Source of the DNA: Calothrix sp. C42_A2020_038
GTDB lineage: Bacteria > Cyanobacteriota > Cyanobacteriia > Cyanobacteriales > Nostocaceae
Reading direction: 5' to 3'
NCBI GenBank assembly: GCA_015272395.1
Contig: JACYLQ010000031.1
Location: 1 to 64,000 of the forward strand
Length of the DNA: 64,000 nt
The position numbers and the translations under genes are program-made. This document shows, in pieces, positions 59,423-64,000 of the stretch (its first letter is position 1; every line of letters begins with the position of its first letter). Under the pieces are notes generated by a model. It was not told where the DNA came from, ran no database searches, and was given only the letters and a program-made list of their open reading frames with translations.

Positions 59423-60811
59423 ATGACCACTATACCACCAATCAAATCAGCAACATCTACATCGAAAGACAGCCAGCTAACAGTAGCACAACGACAAGAA
59501 GCAGGTAAAGCGTTACGTCAAGTTGTTTCTCGGTCTGCCCATCGGTATTGGCATCCAACAGAGCGAGTAGACCCAATTGATTTGTTGGAAGTATCAAATC
59601 AAGGACGCATATCAGAATTGATTCCTATTCGTCACGGTCGCATGTTACAATCCGCCTTTGCATTTCTAAGAGGAAGTGCAATTATTATGACAGCTGATTT
59701 GGCAAAAACTGAAACAACAGGTATTCACGTACAAGCTTGTGGAGATGCTCATTTACTCAATTTTGGTGGGTTTGCCACACCAGAACGAAATCTCATTTTT
59801 GACTTGAATGACTTTGACGAAACTCTCAACGGCCCTTGGGAATGGGATATTAAACGCTTAGTTATAAGTATTTTTGTTGCGGGCAGAGATATCGGTTTAA
59901 ATGACAAAGACAGCTATGACTCTGCATTAGCAGCAGTTCGCGCTTATCGTTTGTCTATACGAGAATATAGCCAGATGGATACCTTGGCAGTATGGTACGC
60001 GCGGCTGAATGCTCACATGTTAGTAGAACATGCACCAGATGAAGAAACTCGTAAATATTGGGAGCAAATGGCAGATAAAGCTTTTACTCGCACAATGTAT
60101 CAAACATTTTTGCAGTTAACAGAGGAAGTCAACGGGAAACGACGGTTCATCGATCAACCACCCCTGCTGTATCATCTACCCAACCATGATGAGTATTTTG
60201 AAGAAGTAGAGGTCATATTTGAACAATATCGCGATACCTTGCAAAATGACCGCCAGTTTTTGTTAGATCGCTACCGCTTAGTAGATGTAGCCATCAAAGT
60301 AGTTGGTGTCGGTAGTGTGGGTACTCACTGTGGAGTCGCATTGCTCCTAAGTAACGATAGTCACCCTTTACTGTTACAATATAAAGAAGCTCGTCCTTCG
60401 GTATTAGAACCCTACGTAGGCAAAAGTCCTGACCCCCACAACGGACAACGTATAGTCAATGGTCAACGCCTCATACAGGCAGCTAGCGATATTTTCTTAG
60501 GTTGGACAAGTAACAGTCGCGGACAAGATTTTTATTTTCGGCAATTAAAAGACATGAAAACCTCGATTAAACTCAAGGGAATGTCAGCCAGAGGTTTAGA
60601 GGATTATGCAGAAATTTGCGGTTGTGCCTTAGCGCGCGCTCATGCCCGCTCCGGCGACTCTGTGATCATTAGTAGCTACCTTGGTAAAAGTGATGCTTTT
60701 GACTCTGCGGTAGCAGATTTTGCCGTCACCTATGCTTACCAAGTAGAACAAGATTACCAAATGCTTATTGCAGCAGCTAAATCTGGTCGGATTGAAGCAA
60801 GACTAAGTTAA
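59423..60811 (+). CDS. DUF2252 family protein
   Basis: A 462-residue protein with a kinase/aminoglycoside-phosphotransferase-like fold: RHGRMLQSAFAFLRGSAIIMTADLAKT, VQACGDAHLLNFGGFATPERNLIFDLNDFDETLNGPWEWDIKRLVISIFVAGR, and the C-terminal CALARAHARSGD. The GDAHLLNFG...DLNDFDE signature resembles the catalytic loops of small-molecule kinases, but no substrate is known. It contains no GGCGCC but does contain CGCGCG. It stands alone. Confidence 0.88.
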   Translation: MTTIPPIKSATSTSKDSQLTVAQRQEAGKALRQVVSRSAHRYWHPTERVDPIDLLEVSNQGRISELIPIRHGRMLQSAFAFLRGSAIIMTADLAKTETTGIHVQACGDAHLLNFGGFATPERNLIFDLNDFDETLNGPWEWDIKRLVISIFVAGRDIGLNDKDSYDSALAAVRAYRLSIREYSQMDTLAVWYARLNAHMLVEHAPDEETRKYWEQMADKAFTRTMYQTFLQLTEEVNGKRRFIDQPPLLYHLPNHDEYFEEVEVIFEQYRDTLQNDRQFLLDRYRLVDVAIKVVGVGSVGTHCGVALLLSNDSHPLLLQYKEARPSVLEPYVGKSPDPHNGQRIVNGQRLIQAASDIFLGWTSNSRGQDFYFRQLKDMKTSIKLKGMSARGLEDYAEICGCALARAHARSGDSVIISSYLGKSDAFDSAVADFAVTYAYQVEQDYQMLIAAAKSGRIEARLS

Positions 60812-61144
60812 AATAAGGAACTTCCAATTTAATAATTATCCAATTTTTTATTGTGGAACAGGCATCGCTGCCTGCTTTTTCGGACAAGATGCCCAAACCA
60901 CAGAATATTTTATTTTCTGGAAGTCGCTAACTACATTTAATGATGGTATGTTTAATGATGTGATCAATAAATGCGTGTAAGTAGCATACCATCATCATAA
61001 TTCTATAACCATTGAAATAAACGTCATATAACCACAGATAGTGTAAAAAACCAATCCATTCCCACAAAATAAAAACATAATTCTCTTACCGATGTCTTCT
61101 CACACGATAATTATCTAAATCAAACAAACAAAAGTGGTAAAACA
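60812..61144. other. Intergenic region (333 bp)
   Basis: It contains the hairpin CAGGCA-TCGC-TGCCTG-like unit (60853-60877) after DUF2252, related to that at 13468. There is an internal inverted pair ATGATGGTATG (60940-60950) and CATACCATCAT (60985-60996), which could form a hairpin or bind a dimeric regulator upstream of the GlsB gene. No ORF was seen. Confidence 0.45.
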
Positions 61145-61411
61145 ATGAACATCATAGCATGGATTATTTTGGGTTTAATTGCAGGCGGTATTGCTAAATT
61201 AATTTATCCAGGTTGTCAAGGAGGTGGTCTTCTCGGAACACTACTTCTAGGTGTTGTGGGTGCATTTGTTGGAGGTACAGTATTTAACCTAATAGAGACA
61301 GGAACTTTCACACTAACAGCGACTACTCTATCTTTCGGCGGAATATTCGTCGCTATCATTGGCGCCATCATTGCTATATTTCTTTACAACATGGCAACCA
61401 GAAGAGCATAA
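61145..61411 (+). CDS. GlsB/YeaQ/YmgE family membrane protein, paralogue 2
   Basis: An 88-residue protein with three membrane helices: MNIIAWIILGLIAGGIAKLIYPG, LLGTLLLGVVGAFVGG and FGGIFVAIIGAIIAIFLY. It is about half identical by eye to the product of 13532-13807, sharing the AGxxAKxIYPGxQGGG segment. The loop is longer and has a TFTLTATT segment. Its role is stress-related by family. It is followed by tandem repeats and a hairpin. Confidence 0.88.
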   Translation: MNIIAWIILGLIAGGIAKLIYPGCQGGGLLGTLLLGVVGAFVGGTVFNLIETGTFTLTATTLSFGGIFVAIIGAIIAIFLYNMATRRA

Positions 61412-61419
61412 AAAACTCA

Positions 61420-61459
61420 AAATATAATTAAATATAATTAAATATAACTAAATATAATA
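61420..61459 (+). repeat. Decamer tandem repeat (AAATATAATT)
   Basis: Four copies, two perfect and two with single changes, lie just after the GlsB stop. It is an AT-only tract likely to vary in length. Confidence 0.75.
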
Positions 61460-61472
61460 TATAAACAAGTCT

Positions 61473-61497
61473 GTGGAAACGTAATTTACGTTTTCAC
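61473..61497. terminator. Hairpin after GlsB gene
   Basis: A near-perfect 12-bp inverted repeat (GTGGAAACGTAA/TTACGTTTTCAC) lies about 60 bp after the GlsB stop. It has only a 1-nt loop by eye, so it may be a palindromic repeat rather than a true terminator. Confidence 0.45.
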
Positions 61498-61683
61498 GAA
61501 CTTCTATGACCTAAGAGGATGTTTGAAAAGTCTAAAAATATACATGATACTCCTTTAATAGACCTCTCGCTGTGTCAGGAAGAGACTTTGAAACCTGTAT
61601 TTTCTTGTTGGGTTAGGTTTTTAGTTAACATTCATCTGTTCAAACAACTTCTAAAAAATACTTTTTCACATAAGGTATAACAA

Positions 61684-63261
61684 ATGACTCAACTACAGCA
61701 TTTTGATCAAACTAGTCAGTATAAATTATTAGGTGCTGGTAGGTCAGGAAAAGTATTTTTAGTAGATGATCAACAACCCCTTATAGCTAGAAAAATATTT
61801 TACTCTGATACAATAGCAAGTATAATACACACTTTCTTCTTTGGTTCACCAAATCCTTATGTCTGGAACCAACATGCAATCAAATGTGCCTTTTACCGTC
61901 GAAAAATTCTCAGCGCGTTAGTAAAATATTGGTTTGATGACAAATTAAAGGTAGCAGAAGCAATAAGCACTTGTTGGAACCAAGAATTTAAAGCTTATCA
62001 AATGGATACAGAATTCATTAGAGGCAGACACGTTGCACTACAACAACCTTGCAGCCAAAAACGAATTAGTGAACTACCTGCTTTAGTTCATAGTATCATG
62101 ATACCTCTACAAAAAAAATTAATAGAGTCAGGTTTTGACGGACTAGTTTGGCAAGCAGGGAGAGGAACCCCCACAGCTTTAAACAACTTCCTACTTTCTA
62201 GCAATACTCCAGGAAAATCCTCTTTTGTCTGGATAGATTTAGAATCAGGTGTTCCAGCACTATTCCCATTAAATCCATTAAAACTATTTTCTTTTTATCT
62301 ACCCAAATCAATTAAATATAAACGCGCGTTATTTGATGATGTAGACAATTACAAATTAAATAAATATATAAATAATCACCAAATAAACTTAACAGAAAAA
62401 CTGGGTATCAAACAATATACTCAAATATTAGATTATATTCAGAAGCTAGAGTACCATCAACAAAGCTGGAAATCCAGCAATAGAGTATATAATAGTATTC
62501 AATACCAACTCAACAAAGAATTAATCACCCAAGAACGAGCCAGATGGTATTCTGCCCACCGATTACTATGGTATGGAAGAGAAACAGCTAGAATATCAAC
62601 AAAAATTATCCAAAAATTCATTCAACTACCCATACTCATAATTCATAAACTTAGCAAAATACCCTACCTCGAATTTATCCAAAACCTTTGGAAATTCCTA
62701 ACGTCACAAAAGTATAGATTACAAATCGCCAAAACTTACATAGCCAGTAGAATTAAATACTGGCAAGATAGAAAACATTTAAACGTAGAAGAAGCTGAAC
62801 TTTTACAACAACACCTCAAAAAAGAAGAAAGTAGCGAATACATTAACGATTTCGGTGTTCACCTCGGTCTAAAATTATTCGTCAAAACCCTTGAATACCT
62901 ATTAGTCCCACTACTTTATGTTACAGGCTTAATCGATGAATTTATTTTCATCACCTGGCTCATTATCGGTGGCCCAATCTATCGACAAATCTATACATGC
63001 TGGAGAATTATTCAAGCATTTTTTAACGGCAAAGAAATACCTTGGGTCGCTTTTTTAGTTGGTTTAATCCCAACTATTGGTACTCTTGCTTATCCCATTC
63101 AAATTATTTACTCATCTCAAGGTAAAAACAAAAAAATCGCTAAATTCATCGTATATGACTTCTTTACTAGAATCGGAGAAAAAATTCCAGCTTGGGGTGG
63201 AGAAGACACTCAAACAGAACATTTTTTCAATCGACTCGCAGGTAAACTAATACGAAAATAA
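61684..63261 (+). CDS. Kinase-like protein with membrane C-terminus
   Basis: A 525-residue protein. The N-terminus has a glycine loop and strand pattern of protein-kinase-like folds (YKLLGAGRSGKVFLVDD...LIARKIF, with the Lys in LIARKI). A later FVWIDLESGVPALF could be the DFG-like metal-binding strand (ID), and TPTALNNFLLS the catalytic-loop equivalent, but the usual HRD motif is not clear. The C-terminal 130 residues include two to three hydrophobic helices (KTLEYLLVPLLYVTGLIDEFIFITWLIIGGP; WVAFLVGLIPTIGTLAYPIQIIY). It may be a membrane-bound atypical kinase. It is not in an evident operon. Confidence 0.6.
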   Translation: MTQLQHFDQTSQYKLLGAGRSGKVFLVDDQQPLIARKIFYSDTIASIIHTFFFGSPNPYVWNQHAIKCAFYRRKILSALVKYWFDDKLKVAEAISTCWNQEFKAYQMDTEFIRGRHVALQQPCSQKRISELPALVHSIMIPLQKKLIESGFDGLVWQAGRGTPTALNNFLLSSNTPGKSSFVWIDLESGVPALFPLNPLKLFSFYLPKSIKYKRALFDDVDNYKLNKYINNHQINLTEKLGIKQYTQILDYIQKLEYHQQSWKSSNRVYNSIQYQLNKELITQERARWYSAHRLLWYGRETARISTKIIQKFIQLPILIIHKLSKIPYLEFIQNLWKFLTSQKYRLQIAKTYIASRIKYWQDRKHLNVEEAELLQQHLKKEESSEYINDFGVHLGLKLFVKTLEYLLVPLLYVTGLIDEFIFITWLIIGGPIYRQIYTCWRIIQAFFNGKEIPWVAFLVGLIPTIGTLAYPIQIIYSSQGKNKKIAKFIVYDFFTRIGEKIPAWGGEDTQTEHFFNRLAGKLIRK

Positions 63262-63513
63262 CAACATATTCATATCACAAAAACTTATTTTTAACTTCCA
63301 AATTCAGTATAAAATCTATCTTTTGCCATAGAAATTTATTTTGCTTGACAATTAGGGGAGTTCAAGGTGAAAGATGCACAATATTTGCCTCATTCCCTAT
63401 TTTAACCCACATTTCGTACCTCAAGGCGCCTCACTTTAAGAACATTTCTATTTAGTACAAAAAACTATATTGATTTTTCCACAATTTCTAGAATTACACA
63501 ACCATATCAACTT
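63262..63513. other. Intergenic region (252 bp)
   Basis: An AT-rich spacer between convergent genes with one GGCGCC (about 63425). No hairpin or gene was recognised. Confidence 0.4.
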
Positions 63514-64000
63514 CTAATAAGTAACACAATCCATTTGATTAAACAAACTATTTCTCTGAGCTAAAGCAGGCGCCTCCGCAACCAGAACCACATTCTTATT
63601 ATTATCAACAACCCAACCTTTTGCCTCAATAACACGAGTTGGAGAATTAATTTTTAACTTATCTAAACTCGCTGAAGTTACTTTTCGTTGTATACTCAGT
63701 CGGTTAGCTTCAACAGATGTAGAATTACTTCCAGGTAAAGCAATCCAATCAGCATAGATATTCTCATTTCTAAGAAACCCTCTAGGGTCAACAGGTAAAC
63801 CTTGGCGCCCAACAATAGTAAATTTATTCCCGCGTATACCCGTTTGCGAAATACAACTTTGGGCTAATTTTAGCTCACTTGTTTCTATTGGTAATCGACT
63901 TAACCCACGATTTGGATCAACATCAAATGTACTAATATTGATTTGACCATTCAAAGTAGGGTTTTGTTGAGAGATAGCAGTAATATCGCTAGTTGGTAAA
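63514..64000 (-). CDS. Filamentous haemagglutinin-like secreted protein, C-terminal part
   Basis: The frame is open from the window's end to the stop at 63514, about 162 codons. It reads ...LPTSDITAISQQNPTLNGQ, INISTFDVDPNRGLSRLPIE, CVTY. This is the C-terminal end typical of cyanobacterial two-partner-secretion haemagglutinins: 'DVDPNRGL', 'GRQGLPVDPRGFL', and a last Ala/Gln-rich EAKGWVVDNNKNVVLVAEAPA. The N-terminal beta-helix and TPS domain lie outside. Export through an outer-membrane TpsB pore is expected for the family. Confidence 0.85.
   Translation of the reverse strand, partial: LPTSDITAISQQNPTLNGQINISTFDVDPNRGLSRLPIETSELKLAQSCISQTGIRGNKFTIVGRQGLPVDPRGFLRNENIYADWIALPGSNSTSVEANRLSIQRKVTSASLDKLKINSPTRVIEAKGWVVDNNKNVVLVAEAPALAQRNSLFNQMDCVTY

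Overview
The window looks like chromosomal DNA of a filamentous, Nostocales-type cyanobacterium. The evidence is a Psb32/TPM photosystem II repair protein, DUF1822, DUF4346 and DUF1822-orthocaspase-CHAT genes, a cyanobacterial-type contractile injection system (CIS), HIP1 octamers (GCGATCGC), and intergenic heptamer repeats and palindromes typical of the group. Base composition is AT-rich, roughly 40% GC by eye. No rRNA, tRNA or CRISPR array was seen.

Layout. (1) 1-2.5 kb is a decayed accessory island: an IS605-like end, a 15-codon relic of a tyrosine (integron-type) integrase, a PIN/VapC toxin with a putative antitoxin, and fragments of mutT and of a death-on-curing (Doc) toxin. (2) 2.5-17 kb is mostly housekeeping and envelope genes: a sensor histidine kinase, a RibD-like reductase, a broken nucleotidyltransferase, ACP phosphodiesterase, a co-directed trio (small beta-rich protein, subtilase, I9-like propeptide protein), a FemAB/GNAT-like protein, DUF4346, Psb32, a GH5-CBM2 cellulase, a GlsB-type membrane protein and a secreted 5'-nucleotidase with RTX-like repeats. 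(3) 17.4-30.7 kb is a peptidase module: sigma-like protein, DUF1822, membrane-anchored orthocaspase, two large unrecognised proteins and a TPR-CHAT protease. It is bounded at the far side by a second sigma-like gene on the other strand. (4) 31.2-32.5 kb is an intact IS4-family element with a 9-bp target duplication. (5) 32.8-58.4 kb is a complete-looking CIS gene cluster: sheath, tube, zinc-ribbon protein, disordered protein, DUF4255 cap, AAA+ ATPase, a three-gene DUF4157 cargo cassette with an immunity-like gene, then tube initiator, LysM, hub, spike, PAAR tip, gp25, two J-like baseplate proteins, a tail protein I-like protein and DUF6519. (6) 58.5-64 kb holds MgtC/SapB, DUF2252, a second GlsB, a kinase-like membrane protein and the C-terminus of a secreted haemagglutinin-like protein that runs off the end.

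Two genome-scale signals stand out. The palindrome GGCGCC occurs about 70 times by eye in 64 kb, against roughly 5 expected from composition. The nine HIP1 octamers lie only in three blocks: the left island, the DUF4255 gene, and the DUF4157 cargo cassette at 40.2-45.1 kb. That cassette has no GGCGCC at all, which suggests the CIS cargo genes came from a different cyanobacterial background than the structural genes around them. A decayed start of a fourth cargo gene follows the third. The proposed working picture (inference) is a CIS with an exchangeable toxin slot, next to a caspase/CHAT peptidase cascade that could connect stress sensing to cell lysis.
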